Shown here: piece after piece, positions 8,879-17,922 of the stretch
Layout of the letters: each line of letters begins with the position of its first letter
Numbering within the stretch: the stretch's first letter is position 1
Origin: Polystyrenella longa
GTDB taxonomy: Bacteria > Planctomycetota > Planctomycetia > Planctomycetales > Planctomycetaceae
Direction: 5' to 3'
Assembly (NCBI RefSeq): GCF_007750395.1
Contig: NZ_CP036281.1
Location: 2,875,001 to 2,939,000, forward strand
Length of the DNA: 64,000 nt
Position numbers and translations under genes: made by a program
The notes under the pieces: generated by a model
What the model was told of the DNA's origin: nothing
Seen by the model: only the letters and a program-made list of their open reading frames with translations
Databases searched by the model: none

Positions 8879-10256
8879 GTTCGAAAACTCCCATCTGCGT
8901 TGGTGCTCCGACCTTTTCGTCTTCTGGCCCTACTGGCAGAAATCGAACGGAGTAACCATGTTGCTCTGCAACTCCATTTGCCCAGTCCTGAAACTCCTGA
9001 CGATTCCACTCGAAGCGGTGGTCAGAATGACGGAATTGACCAGCAGGGAGTGTTTTCCACATCACATTGTATTCTCGGTTCGGTGTCGTTATTAAAACCG
9101 TTCGGGGTTTGGCAAACTCAAATATAACTCTCTCGAAAGCTGACAGTCTTGGTGGGTCGAGATGTTCTATCACTTCAACGACAGCAGCAGCATCAAAACC
9201 TTCCAGTCGTTTGTCACGATAGATCAATGACCCATGTAATAAATTTAATCGTTTCCCCAGCCGTTCAGGAATTTGATCCAACTTCAATCGTTTTTGTGCC
9301 ATTTCCAACGAACGAATCGACACGTCCATCCCAACAATCTGTTCAAACTGTTGATCTTGGAGTAAATCACGAAGAAGTTTTCCTTCTCCGCAGCCTAGGT
9401 CAAGAATAGTGCGGGCACCACTAGCTCGAAGTGTTGCCATGACCGCTCCGAGACGTTGATCATTTAGAGAAAAAGATGTTTCAAGCAACTCTTCTTGTAC
9501 TTTCGTCAATTGATTCTCTGCTGTTTCAATATCTTGTCTCTCGTCCAGTTGGACCAGCGTCTGAGAGTAAAGGCTGGATAGGTTCTTCAAATAACGGCGA
9601 GTGATCTGCTCTTTTTCTGGGTGGGATGATAACCATCCTTCTCCTTTTGACAGCAATTTCTGCATTTCATCCTCGCCGACGAAATAATGCTTATCATTGT
9701 CGAACACTGGAATGAGGACATACAAGTGCGTCAATAATTCTGAAAGTGTCTTCGTACCAGAAATAGTGACGGAGTAATAATCACTTTCGCCCCACTCTGG
9801 GAAATGCTCATCCAGTGGATGACGTACTGCTTCAACTGAGTACCCTATTGGTTCAAAAATTCGCTGTAAAAAGTTTTCTCCACCTCGCACTGGAAGAACT
9901 TCCAATCGGGCGACCAATGGAATCGGAGTCGTGACTAGTTGCGGGCGATCTTTGCATCGACCTCCCATTGCAGTGTTAAATAATTGAGAAATTGCCACGC
10001 TCATGAACGAAGAGGCAACATAAGGGCGGTCATTGACATATTGAGCAACTTGGAAGCTTTGTTTCCCTCGGACCATCCCAACTGGGTCTACATCAAGCAG
10101 TAAACAAGCAGTGCACCGCTCTTCTGTCGCTTCAGGGTAAAAAACGTGTGCTTTACCATAGCTAAAGTCGAAGCTCTGGAACCGGTCTGGGTGTTTGTGT
10201 AAAAGGAAACCGAGATCTGTGGCTGGTTTATGTTCTGTTGTAATTGTGAGCAGCAT
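8871..10256 (-). CDS. hen1: Hen1 RNA 3'-terminal 2'-O-methyltransferase
   Basis: This 461-aa protein has the two-part layout of bacterial Hen1. The N-terminal domain (LTITTEHKPATDLGFLLHKHP, AHVFYPEA) partners the Pnkp ligase. The C-terminal methyltransferase has the SAM motif TILDLGCGEGKLL (about 289-301), EVIEHLD and the 'FRHSDHRFEW' metal-binding region. Hen1 methylates the 2'-OH at a cleavage site before ligation, so the repaired RNA resists a second cut. It is the first gene of the five-gene operon running down to pnkp, with 8-bp and 4-bp overlaps between the first four genes. Confidence 0.95.
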   Translation of the reverse strand: MLLTITTEHKPATDLGFLLHKHPDRFQSFDFSYGKAHVFYPEATEERCTACLLLDVDPVGMVRGKQSFQVAQYVNDRPYVASSFMSVAISQLFNTAMGGRCKDRPQLVTTPIPLVARLEVLPVRGGENFLQRIFEPIGYSVEAVRHPLDEHFPEWGESDYYSVTISGTKTLSELLTHLYVLIPVFDNDKHYFVGEDEMQKLLSKGEGWLSSHPEKEQITRRYLKNLSSLYSQTLVQLDERQDIETAENQLTKVQEELLETSFSLNDQRLGAVMATLRASGARTILDLGCGEGKLLRDLLQDQQFEQIVGMDVSIRSLEMAQKRLKLDQIPERLGKRLNLLHGSLIYRDKRLEGFDAAAVVEVIEHLDPPRLSAFERVIFEFAKPRTVLITTPNREYNVMWKTLPAGQFRHSDHRFEWNRQEFQDWANGVAEQHGYSVRFLPVGPEDEKVGAPTQMGVFERV

Positions 10257-10920
10257 TGGTTAGTTAAGGTTCCACTTCCGATGTAGTTAGTAATTGCAGA
10301 CTTCACTCTCAAAGCACGCATCTTTCATAATGATAAGTTGGCCGCATTTCTCTCACCGATGAAAGCTAATAGCCATTGAAATTATCTGGCTTAACAACTT
10401 GAGATGCCTCAATGTCTGTCCATTGGCAGAAGAAGACTGAGTTGTTAGGAAGTATCCAGTGGATTAATTTATGACCTATTCAACCACAAATCGATCTTTG
10501 TCACAATCAAATGGAATCTCGTTAGCATTGAAATATCTGTTTCCCCGGTACAGCAGAGGGGCTCCTAGTGACGATGGGCGTCGTAAATAACCTATGATGT
10601 CAATTATGTGTGTTGCCGTTCGCTCGTCCGATTATGATCCAATTTCTTATGAATTTATTACACTTTCCAGCTCTTCCTGAGTAGTAATCGATTTTGCGGG
10701 AGAATTGACAAGGTGTTCCAGATGCTCTGGCCAAACATATTAATAGCGACGAAATACCTTTTTCTTTATTCAGACATCGAATTGTTCATCTTCTCATAAA
10801 AATGGCAGATCATCATAATGGTCATAGCTTACATTTCGCACGTTACATCCCCGTGTCTGAATGTTTTTACGTTGGACACTGAGTAGTTGATAAGGTTCAA
10901 GACGATATTTCGAACCGTAG
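10257..10920. other. intergenic region, 664 bp
   Basis: No convincing coding frame was seen. The right part is downstream of the recombinase gene and the left part is upstream of hen1, so it should hold the hen1 promoter. A spaced inverted repeat (TTAACAACTTGAG near 10390 and CTGAGTTGTTAG near 10437) is the only structure I noticed. Confidence 0.5.
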
Positions 10921-11832
10921 TCAATAAACCAATCGATCCGTCGCCTCCGCCAGTTGCTCCTCAGTTCGCTGACAGTATCTTTTGGTGGTGTTCAGATTCT
11001 CATGCCCAAGTATTTGGGCAAGAGAAACCAGATCACCGGGGTTATCATCGAGAAACTGATGAGCCATCGTATGCCGGAGCAGATGGGGATGAATCTCAAC
11101 ACCACACAAAGCGGCATATTTATCAAAAAGGTTTCTCACTCCCCGATCCGTTAATGGTCCCCGTTCTCCGATGAATACCAATGAGGTGTCAGATGGAGGT
11201 CGCATTTCAAGCCACATGTCAATGGATCGGCGTGCAGGTAAAGGAAGTGGTACTGTTCTCTGTTTGTTGCCCTTCCCCTGACGGAAAACGACCGATCCGC
11301 TTCTCTCACTAATCATGAGGTCATCGATTTCCAGATTAACTAAGTCGCCTACTCTACAACCTGTGTAGAGAAACAGGTTGAAGATCGCTTTGGATCGGGT
11401 GTCTTGACGTAGTTCAACCTCTCGAAGAAGTCGCCGGACTTCAGAACGATTCAGCCCTTTAGGAGCAAGTGCTTGACGTTTCAGCTCTTTGACTGGTTTG
11501 GCTGGGTTTGATTCGAGGTGTCCCTTTTCCATCAACCATTGCAGCCATCTTCGGATCGACACGAGGCAACGATTGACCGTGGCGACAGCCTGTCCTTTCT
11601 CTCGTCGCAGGTAATCTCGAAAATCGGATATATCCCTTACGGTGATCCGTCTGATTGTGAACGGTTCCAGATTGGCAGTTGAGAACCATTGGGCGAATTT
11701 ACGAATGTCTTGGGTCATCGCTCTTACCGTATTTCGAGAGAAGTCATGTTCATTGAGGAACCGATTGACGAGAGTCCCCTCCTCAGTACCGGCAGGAATA
11801 TTTTGAAAAACATTATCGCCCGAATTCTTCAC
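10921..11832 (-). CDS. tyrosine recombinase/integrase
   Basis: The 303-aa protein has a SAM-like N-terminal core-binding domain ([22 protein letters not shown]) and a catalytic domain. The catalytic residues are Arg in [12 protein letters not shown] (about 168), the HxxR box HLLRHTMAH (about 245-253), His/Trp-equivalent LGHENLNTT, and the nucleophile in TKRYCQR (about 282). The length fits XerC/D-like integrases of mobile elements. Two short genes upstream (excisionase-like, RuvB-like) are on the same strand. It is the best candidate for mobilising the left module; its att site is not identified. Confidence 0.9.
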   Translation of the reverse strand: MKNSGDNVFQNIPAGTEEGTLVNRFLNEHDFSRNTVRAMTQDIRKFAQWFSTANLEPFTIRRITVRDISDFRDYLRREKGQAVATVNRCLVSIRRWLQWLMEKGHLESNPAKPVKELKRQALAPKGLNRSEVRRLLREVELRQDTRSKAIFNLFLYTGCRVGDLVNLEIDDLMISERSGSVVFRQGKGNKQRTVPLPLPARRSIDMWLEMRPPSDTSLVFIGERGPLTDRGVRNLFDKYAALCGVEIHPHLLRHTMAHQFLDDNPGDLVSLAQILGHENLNTTKRYCQRTEEQLAEATDRLVY

Positions 11833-11901
11833 GGCTTATCTCCACAAATTAGACACTAAGTAGACATCGAATTCCCCAAACTCCACCGATAATGGCTGTT
11901 A

Positions 11902-12375
11902 TCACCCCAGATTATCGGTGGAATCCTGACGCTTCAGATGCAGGAACACGGTTTGCAAAACGACCGACTCATCAGTTTGATTGATCCCGGTCGGGAAGCA
12001 TTCACCCACTGCCTGCTCAATGTCTTTACCTTTGACATTTGTCAAACCTAGGGACGCCAGATCATTGATCAGCTCATTGTACTTCTGTGACGCTGAAGGT
12101 TGTTTCACTCTCTTTGGTTTAGAAGTAGGTGTCGCCGTTCCTCTCGAGTAAAAGAGAATCGGCTTTCCATTGACTCCACAATTTCTACGCCGGACTTCAA
12201 GACAGACTTCTTGCAGATCTTCTGGGTAGAATGGTCGTTTGTTATTTAAACGATAAAGCGGTGAGGGAAACACTCCCTCTTTAGCGAGCTGATAAAACCG
12301 AGCTCGACTCAATCGGCACATACGTGCCATCTCAGCTACAGAAACGATGGTTTTTGTTCGTATTTCGACAGACAT
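11902..12375 (-). CDS. excisionase/MerR-like DNA-binding protein
   Basis: The 157-aa protein carries an N-terminal helix-turn-helix with wing (VAEMARMCRLSRARFYQLAKEGVFPSPLY..NNKRPFYPEDLQEV, residues 13-57), typical of excisionase-like proteins. A basic linker (TSKPKRVKQPSAS) and a C-terminal helical part follow. It lies 69 bp upstream of the integrase and 21 bp downstream of the RuvB-like gene. It may direct excision or regulate the integrase; a specific function is not proven. Confidence 0.7.
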   Translation of the reverse strand: MSVEIRTKTIVSVAEMARMCRLSRARFYQLAKEGVFPSPLYRLNNKRPFYPEDLQEVCLEVRRRNCGVNGKPILFYSRGTATPTSKPKRVKQPSASQKYNELINDLASLGLTNVKGKDIEQAVGECFPTGINQTDESVVLQTVFLHLKRQDSTDNLG

Positions 12376-12396
12376 TAGACAGAATTCCTTCGGAAA

Positions 12397-13341
12397 TTAG
12401 ACAGAGTTTGTACGCAGTTCGGACAGGTGATCCTGTCCCGCTTGCGTCAGCAGACGCTTACCTTGATCGTCTTTGGTGACCAGCCCGCTTCGTATCAGGA
12501 AGCTTTCTGTGACATTACTCACTGTTCTTGTGGGGAGTCCCAATAGGGAGGCGACCACGTTTAATCTTGTGGCTCCACCACTAACGATTTCCAGATATTT
12601 CTGCTCCGTAACGTCGAGTCCGAGGTGATCTATTCCCTCCAATTCACATCCTCGAAAAAGATGATCAGGAACGATGTGATGTTCCCCTTCGGAACGGCAA
12701 ACTCGATGACACGACTGAAGCAGTCTAAGAGCAATCCGAGGTGTCCCTCGTGACCGGATTGCGATCAATGGAAAGACGGTGTTCTCAACAGACCACCCCA
12801 GTGAGAGAGCTCTTTGTTTGCATAACGTGAAGAGTTCGTCATCTGAGTAGTATTGATAACGCAGCGTTAATCTCATGCGATCCCGCAATGGTTGCAACAG
12901 GCAATGTTCATCGGTAGTTGCAAGAAGCAAAGTGAAGTCCGCAAGTGCGATGCTTTTAGGCGACTTTCCCCCGCTAACAATGATCTTTCGTTTGTCCAGT
13001 GCGAGATAGAGAGCCGTCTGATATTCCTTTTTGAGTTCGTGAGCTTCGTCGATGAAGACGATTGATTTGTCTTTCGCCGACAGTAGCACCGCATTTAGAT
13101 CAGAAGGTGTCGCAATCGATTGCCCTAAGACTTCATGGAAATCACTTGCCATTTCACTGGCGATTACCTGAGCCAATGCGGTTTTTCCCAAGCCGGGACC
13201 ACCCGTTAAAAGTGAGTGGTCGAAAATCTTTCCATCCATCTGGGATGCATCTAATGCCACGGTGACTTGATCAATCACCCTACTCTGCCCGATGAGATGA
13301 GCGAGTGAAGTGGGTGAAGATGAACTGATATCGTTTTTCAT
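12397..13341 (-). CDS. RuvB-like AAA+ ATPase
   Basis: The 314-aa protein has the RuvB order of motifs: LAHLIGQSRVIDQV, Walker A GGPGLGKTAL (about 48-57), Walker B IVFIDEAHEL (about 93-102), sensor 1 LLATTDE, the arginine region RDRMRLTLRY, and a C-terminal winged helix (RLNVVASLLGLPTRTVSNV). Chromosomal RuvB is the Holliday-junction branch-migration motor; this copy is divergent and sits among mobile genes. It may serve element recombination or replication. ATAAGGAGAAATAA before the ATG is a good ribosome site. Confidence 0.85.
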   Translation of the reverse strand: MKNDISSSSPTSLAHLIGQSRVIDQVTVALDASQMDGKIFDHSLLTGGPGLGKTALAQVIASEMASDFHEVLGQSIATPSDLNAVLLSAKDKSIVFIDEAHELKKEYQTALYLALDKRKIIVSGGKSPKSIALADFTLLLATTDEHCLLQPLRDRMRLTLRYQYYSDDELFTLCKQRALSLGWSVENTVFPLIAIRSRGTPRIALRLLQSCHRVCRSEGEHHIVPDHLFRGCELEGIDHLGLDVTEQKYLEIVSGGATRLNVVASLLGLPTRTVSNVTESFLIRSGLVTKDDQGKRLLTQAGQDHLSELRTNSV

Positions 13342-13364
13342 TTATTTCTCCTTATTCCATGAAT

Positions 13365-13371
13365 AGGTGTC
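13365..13371 (-). promoter_or_regulatory. GACACCT motif, copy 3
   Basis: GACACCT lies 24 nt upstream of the RuvB-like ATG on the minus strand. It has the same orientation relative to its gene as the copies upstream of 3122, 3464, 13988 and 15066. Confidence 0.4.
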
Positions 13372-13388
13372 ATTAACTTCATTGAAGG

Positions 13389-13988
13389 TCAAGTTGTGGC
13401 GACGAAATGTAGGTTGTCGAATGCTTCCCTGAGCTCATTCTCATCGAGATATCCACCTTGATCATCTCTGTTTTCAATCGCTGACGGATTGTTATCTGAG
13501 AGCCAACAGAAGACTTCATCTTCCCATCCCTCAGGTAGGTCGTATTCGTCCTTCAGTCGCCACACAGCGTCGGTAAGGTTTTCCATCGTGGCTTCCATTT
13601 CCCGTGCGCTGTAATCCTCTTCGTCGAGGATAGGATAGGTGTCCTTTCTCTCCTGCAAATCGAGGTAGGTCTTGAATGCGTCTGTGATTTGGCCGTGTCT
13701 GATAACACGAATGGAGAAACCATCAATGTGACCCACTGCCCAATGGTTATGGGATTCGAAGACCACGTCGGCATCGTCTGCTTCTGAATAAGGTGTCAAT
13801 TCTCTCTCGATGACGGCTGCGTTCGACAGATCAAGAAGTCTGCTGTCTCGGTGATGGGTATAGATAATTGCCCAGTTGTCAGCGTCAGTAAGTTCTTCCA
13901 TACGATCCCAGATGAAACAATCAAAACGTTTCCAGTTCCCAGCGTATTCATTGATCGCTTCTTCGTGTGATTGGTCACAAGTGGTCAT
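13389..13988 (-). CDS. hypothetical acidic protein of the mobile module
   Basis: I do not recognise this 199-aa protein. It is acidic, with a Trp-rich N-terminal half (WAIIYTHHRDSRLL, SHNHWAVGHIDGF) and a C-terminal ELREAFDNL tail, and has no signal peptide or membrane segment. A good Shine-Dalgarno (GAAAGGAACG) precedes the ATG. It sits between the ArdC and RuvB-like genes, with the GGACACCT motif 47 nt upstream, so it is probably element cargo or a maintenance gene. Confidence 0.7.
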   Translation of the reverse strand: MTTCDQSHEEAINEYAGNWKRFDCFIWDRMEELTDADNWAIIYTHHRDSRLLDLSNAAVIERELTPYSEADDADVVFESHNHWAVGHIDGFSIRVIRHGQITDAFKTYLDLQERKDTYPILDEEDYSAREMEATMENLTDAVWRLKDEYDLPEGWEDEVFCWLSDNNPSAIENRDDQGGYLDENELREAFDNLHFVATT

Positions 13989-14034
13989 CAGTGCGTTCCT
14001 TTCGATGGATTGTTGATCGTTATGAACGCTAAAG

Positions 14035-14042
14035 AGGTGTCC
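14035..14042 (-). promoter_or_regulatory. GGACACCT motif, copy 4
   Basis: GGACACCT on the minus strand, 47 nt upstream of the ATG at 13988. Same motif as the other mobile-module copies. Confidence 0.4.
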
Positions 14043-14102
14043 TTAATCGGCTGACAGTAGTTCGCTGTAAGTGTCGAGTATGTTATGGATTGACGACTGT
14101 CC

Positions 14103-14146
14103 GCTGGAATAGTGCTGGGGGCATGCTGGAACAGTGCTGGAGGTGA
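14103..14146. repeat. 22-bp tandem direct repeat, two copies
   Basis: GCTGGAATAGTGCTGGGGGC at 14103 recurs as GCTGGAACAGTGCTGGAGGT at 14125, with few differences. Each copy itself contains GCTGG twice. It lies between the ArdC terminator and the next gene's promoter. It could be a protein-binding site. Confidence 0.6.
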
Positions 14147-14161
14147 CGAGCAAAATGAACA

Positions 14162-14181
14162 AAGGGGACCGAAGTCCCCTT
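14162..14181 (-). terminator. intrinsic terminator of the ardC-like gene
   Basis: On the minus strand AAGGGGAC and GTCCCCTT pair perfectly across a TTCG tetraloop, followed by a T-rich stretch (TGTTCATTTT). It lies 10 bp after the stop of the minus-strand ArdC gene. Confidence 0.75.
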
Positions 14182-14190
14182 AACTTTTAC

Positions 14191-15066
14191 TCACGTTGTC
14201 GAAGCCAGTTGCTCGCTATAACTCAGGAGATAATCGACAGCTTTTGATGCCTGCGATGAGGCGTCAAAAATGAACTTTGGGTCGCCCTTCATTTTCTTCA
14301 GCCAGCCATCGAGATAGGCGGCGTGATTGGAGATGTTTTCAGCAAACGGGATTTCCAATTCTCCCATGAGGAAACAGGCTCCCAGTTCAGCGATGAGCTC
14401 TCCCATTTCGTATCCATACTTTTGCCGTTCCCAGTTAAGACGAGGCTCTGTCCAATGAACCAGTTCGTGAAAGATCGTTTCGTAATAACCTGCCGGTGAC
14501 TCGAACTGTCCGACAGGAGGGCACTGAATGTAATCCCCACCCAATGAGTAGTAGGCAGAGCTACCGCCATAACGGATATCGGCATCCGTCGATCTGATGA
14601 GCTCTTCTGCTCTTTCGTATCGTTCGAAGGTGTCGGTAGGTTGCGGATCGCCACTGACTTGGAAACGGTCCAGCCCTTCCGTTTGTTCAACATTAAAGAC
14701 GGTAAACTGTCGCATGATGAAGTAGGACTCTTTGTTTTCTTCACCATTCTGAGATACAGTCTTTCGTTCGATGGGTTTCCAGAGGACGATCTTCGTCCCC
14801 TTCTCTCCCTTTATGACCTGTCCTCCAGAAGCCTGAATCTGCTTATAGGTCGCCCACCATTTGGACTGATATCCGTGTCGCATAGCGGCGACTTGCAGGA
14901 TGATCTGGTTGACTCCACGGTAACGGTCACCGGAGGATAGGCTGGTTGCCATTCCTGCATTTCGATTGCACTTCCATGGACGACGCCAAGGAAGAATTTT
15001 GCCATTTGTCAAAGAATCGATGATCTGATTGGTGATGTCGGTACGAATATCGTCTTGTTTAGTCAC
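14191..15066 (-). CDS. ardC: ArdC-like antirestriction protein (ssDNA-binding plus zincin domain)
   Basis: The 291-aa protein has the N-terminal single-stranded-DNA-binding domain of the ArdC/DUF1738 family (ITNQIIDSL..GKILPWRRPW, SSGDRYRGVNQIIL, GEKGTKIVLWKP). A C-terminal zincin-like metalloprotease domain has HELVHW (zinc ligands, about 213-218) and GELIAELGACFLMGE. Plasmid ArdC protects incoming DNA from host restriction. The start is GTG at 15066, preceded by CGAGGAGAAACGAC. Its presence fits conjugal entry of this module. Confidence 0.9.
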   Translation of the reverse strand: MTKQDDIRTDITNQIIDSLTNGKILPWRRPWKCNRNAGMATSLSSGDRYRGVNQIILQVAAMRHGYQSKWWATYKQIQASGGQVIKGEKGTKIVLWKPIERKTVSQNGEENKESYFIMRQFTVFNVEQTEGLDRFQVSGDPQPTDTFERYERAEELIRSTDADIRYGGSSAYYSLGGDYIQCPPVGQFESPAGYYETIFHELVHWTEPRLNWERQKYGYEMGELIAELGACFLMGELEIPFAENISNHAAYLDGWLKKMKGDPKFIFDASSQASKAVDYLLSYSEQLASTT

Positions 15067-15110
15067 GTCGTTTCTCCTCGTGTTTGAGTAGTTGATAACG
15101 ACGATTAAGT

Positions 15111-15118
15111 AGGTGTCC
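15111..15118 (-). promoter_or_regulatory. GGACACCT motif, copy 5
   Basis: GGACACCT on the minus strand, 45 nt upstream of the ardC GTG start. It lies in the 350-bp region between ardC and the divergent EEP gene, which otherwise holds no gene I can support. Confidence 0.4.
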
Positions 15119-15416
15119 TTTATGGCCTTCAGATGTTGATCAGTGGATGGTAGCGAATAATTACGCTACCTTTTGCTGCCTAGACTTGGAGAACATTCCC
15201 TGAAGTATCACAGTCCAGTGCCTTGCGGATCGTAAGTGTAAAGCTGAGATGTAATCACGAGTTGCCCCATTGAAAAACCGCTATAAGATTGACTTGGTCT
15301 GGTTGAGACTCGAAAATGGTTCGGTATCTGCACTCCGACATACGATTGACCAAGCAGAATGTGATGTATTTCGCATTCTCTGGCAGAAACGACTTCTTGA
15401 CCTAAGGTAAAACTCG

Positions 15417-16277
15417 ATGAAACGACTCTTATTCGCTTTTGTGCTTCTGGCTGCGGTGGGGCAAAATGCGGTAGCTGAATCTCTGAACGTAATGACATGG
15501 AATATTCGTTACAACAATCCGAATGACGGAATCAATGCTTGGTCGAATCGGAAAGATTGGGTGGCAGAGATTATCCTCGAAAACAAAGTGGACATCGTTG
15601 GATTTCAAGAGGTGCTCGTCGAACAACTGGAGGACTTGAAAGCTCGGCTACCGGAAATGGGCGTTTATGGCGTTGGTCGGAATGATGGCAAAAACGCTGG
15701 CGAGTTTACTCCAATATTCTTCCGTAAGGATCGTTTTGATTTGCTCGACCAATCGACATTCTGGCTTTCCATGACACCCGACAAGACTGCCAGCAAGGGA
15801 TGGGATGCATCCCTGCCACGAATTGCAAGCTGGATAAAGCTCAAGGATCGCCAGACAGGAACGGTCTTTTATGTGATGAATACACACTTCGATCACCGTG
15901 GAAAGCAAGCACGAACTGAGAGTGCGAAACTGTTATTGAAACAGATGCGAGAACAATTTGCTGATCACCCTGTCATTCTCACAGGCGACTTTAACACGAC
16001 TCCAGACTCGCCTCCGTACAACATCCTGACTGGAAAAGACACTCAAACCCATCCAGTGTATCTTGATGCCTACAAGCATTCGGCACAGAAACCCCAAGGT
16101 CCAGATTCGACTTGGAACGGATTTAAAGCGATTGTTCCTGATCGCCGAATTGATTTCGTTTTCGTCAACAAAAAAGTTAAAGTCGAGCAATTCAAGACCC
16201 TTCAGGACCAGCGGGACGGTCGCTTCCCATCAGATCACCTACCTGTCCTCACAGAGCTTGAATTCATGCAGGAGTGA
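15417..16277 (+). CDS. secreted endonuclease/exonuclease/phosphatase family hydrolase
   Basis: The 286-aa protein starts with a clear signal peptide (MKRLLFAFVLLAAVGQNAVA) and then follows the EEP fold: MTWNIRYN (metal Asn), IVGFQEV (Glu), NTHFDHRG, LTGDFNTTPDS, RIDFVFV and SDHLPV (catalytic Asp-His). Exported single-domain members of this type are common in Planctomycetes; substrates may be phosphodiesters or sugar phosphates. It starts the first plus-strand stretch and is divergent from ardC. Confidence 0.85.
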   Translation: MKRLLFAFVLLAAVGQNAVAESLNVMTWNIRYNNPNDGINAWSNRKDWVAEIILENKVDIVGFQEVLVEQLEDLKARLPEMGVYGVGRNDGKNAGEFTPIFFRKDRFDLLDQSTFWLSMTPDKTASKGWDASLPRIASWIKLKDRQTGTVFYVMNTHFDHRGKQARTESAKLLLKQMREQFADHPVILTGDFNTTPDSPPYNILTGKDTQTHPVYLDAYKHSAQKPQGPDSTWNGFKAIVPDRRIDFVFVNKKVKVEQFKTLQDQRDGRFPSDHLPVLTELEFMQE

Positions 16278-16370
16278 CGTGGTGATACTGATTATGATGG
16301 CATCTTGAAGTCGGTAAGTCTAAAGAATGCTCTTGTACGCTCAAGGTACGAGTGAGTAGCTGTCAATGGG

Positions 16371-16835
16371 ATGGAACATGACATGTTGAAATCGATGAAT
16401 GGTTCTTCGTCATACGATAATCATCTTTGGCGAATCATCATCCGTACCGCCATTATCTGGCTCATCCTAATCGGTGCTGAAATTATCCACGGTGTCCTTC
16501 GAGCAATTACGCTCGTGTCTATGGTTGGCGAGTTCCGGTCCAATCAGATTGGAGTCTTCACCGGCTCCCTTATCATCTTTGCCATTTCCTACTTAAGCAT
16601 TCACTGGATTGGTGCCAAAACGAATGATGAATTACTGCTGGTTGGGATGATATGGTTGATCCTGACCGTTTCATTTGAGGTACTATTCGGGCGTTTTGTG
16701 GCTGGATTATCATGGAAACAACTTTCCTCCAGTTACAATCTACTAGAAGGAGGACTGATGCCGATGGGGCTGATATTCCTGTTCTTCAGTCCGATGATTG
16801 CTGCTTCGTTAAGGAAATATGGTGGAAAAGATTGA
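16371..16835 (+). CDS. small four-helix membrane protein
   Basis: The 154-aa protein has about four transmembrane segments (IIRTAIIWLILIGAEII, VFTGSLIIFAISYL, LLVGMIWLILTVSFEVLF, LMPMGLIFLFFSPMIAA). A downstream ATG at 16386 is equally possible as start. Its end overlaps the AlkB start by 17 bp, so the genes are coupled. I do not recognise the family with certainty. Its function is unknown. Confidence 0.7.
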   Translation: MEHDMLKSMNGSSSYDNHLWRIIIRTAIIWLILIGAEIIHGVLRAITLVSMVGEFRSNQIGVFTGSLIIFAISYLSIHWIGAKTNDELLLVGMIWLILTVSFEVLFGRFVAGLSWKQLSSSYNLLEGGLMPMGLIFLFFSPMIAASLRKYGGKD

Positions 16836-17388
16836 TCTTGCTGAAGGAGGAGTACTCTTATACGAACCAGAGTTTCTTCCTCCCACACTGTCGGAACAAT
16901 ACTTTGTCGAATTGCGAAATCATTGTCAGTGGGAGCAGAAGCCCGGCTTATTTGGTCACATGCAACCGAGACTGATTGCGTCCTACGGAGACGAGGGGAT
17001 CAGCTACAAGTATTCCGGCGTGGTAAATACCGCCCTACCATGGACTGAGACGCTGCTGGAAATTAAAGAAAAGATCGAAGCTATCCAAGGGGAATACAAC
17101 TACTGCCTATTGAATTGTTATCGGACAGGATCAGATAGCATGGGGTGGCACGCAGATGACGAACCGGAAATGGGCAACGTAATCGGCTCACTGTCGCTAG
17201 GAGCAACCCGTAAATTTAGGATTCGTCATAATGCCACCCGAGAGACGAAGACATTTCAGGTTGGAAATGGAACGCTCATCATTATGGCAGGCACTATGCA
17301 GCAGTTCTGGCAACATGAGGTTCCTAAAACGAAACGACATGTTGGCGAGCGAATCAATTTAACTTTCAGAAAGATTGTGAAGGAGTAG
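16819..17388 (+). CDS. alkB: AlkB-like 2-oxoglutarate/Fe(II) dioxygenase
   Basis: Members of this family oxidatively remove alkyl groups from DNA or RNA bases. In this 189-aa protein the iron ligands are H111 and D113 (MGWHADDE) and H166 (FWQHEVPK), with 2-oxoglutarate-binding Arg at 178 and 184 (ERINLTFR). NCYRTGSDSMGWH and the following SLSLGATRKFRIRH block match the ALKBH2/3-like type. The length fits. It lies in a small plus-strand operon with a membrane protein and a secreted protein; no alkyltransferase or ada gene is adjacent. Confidence 0.9.
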   Translation: MVEKIDLAEGGVLLYEPEFLPPTLSEQYFVELRNHCQWEQKPGLFGHMQPRLIASYGDEGISYKYSGVVNTALPWTETLLEIKEKIEAIQGEYNYCLLNCYRTGSDSMGWHADDEPEMGNVIGSLSLGATRKFRIRHNATRETKTFQVGNGTLIIMAGTMQQFWQHEVPKTKRHVGERINLTFRKIVKE

Positions 17389-17393
17389 CGAAC

Positions 17394-17909
17394 ATGCCGG
17401 TATACCTCCCTGTCCTTCTTTTTGCATCCATTCTTTTTTTCATGGATTGCACATATGCTGCCTGTGAATCGCCGTTTGAGATCACGACGGAACATACTCA
17501 AGACAATGTTGAGGTCAGTGTCGCAGAGAAATCAGTCATCATTTCAATTCACAGTCCATTCGGAATCAGTCAATCGATCATTGAACGCAAAACAGAACAC
17601 TGGCCAGAAAAGGTAATTCTGCGTCTATACCTGAAGGGGATGGAGCACCTCAAAATCACGAATGAAAAGGTGGTGCTTGAGGCTGCGGTTTCGAGTACTG
17701 ATGTCCGTTTATGGATGAATGGGAAAGAAGACCTGCCTATTAACGCCCAAAGCCCGTACTGGATGGATATTCGCAAGGTCGGAAAAGATGGCAAACCTGT
17801 TTCAGAGATTCCGCTCACTGACGGATACTTTGAGATGGAGTTGCCCAAAGCGATGTTGAAGAACAATCCTAAATCGATAACGTTTAACTGGATCGACTTT
17901 TACCGCTGA
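17394..17909 (+). CDS. secreted hypothetical protein
   Basis: The 171-aa protein has a signal peptide (MPVYLPVLLFASILFFMDCTYA) followed by a beta-rich domain without recognisable catalytic motifs (ISIHSPFGISQSIIERK, VILRLYLKGMEHLKI). It starts 5 bp after the alkB stop and ends 13 bp before the FrnE fusion, so it is in the same transcript. I cannot assign a family. Confidence 0.7.
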   Translation: MPVYLPVLLFASILFFMDCTYAACESPFEITTEHTQDNVEVSVAEKSVIISIHSPFGISQSIIERKTEHWPEKVILRLYLKGMEHLKITNEKVVLEAAVSSTDVRLWMNGKEDLPINAQSPYWMDIRKVGKDGKPVSEIPLTDGYFEMELPKAMLKNNPKSITFNWIDFYR

Positions 17910-17922
17910 ACAGGGAGAGTTA

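Noticed and set aside
15208-15498. 96-aa minus-strand frame overlapping the EEP gene start
   Set aside because: It covers the signal-peptide region of a well-supported gene and shows no family features; an antisense shadow.
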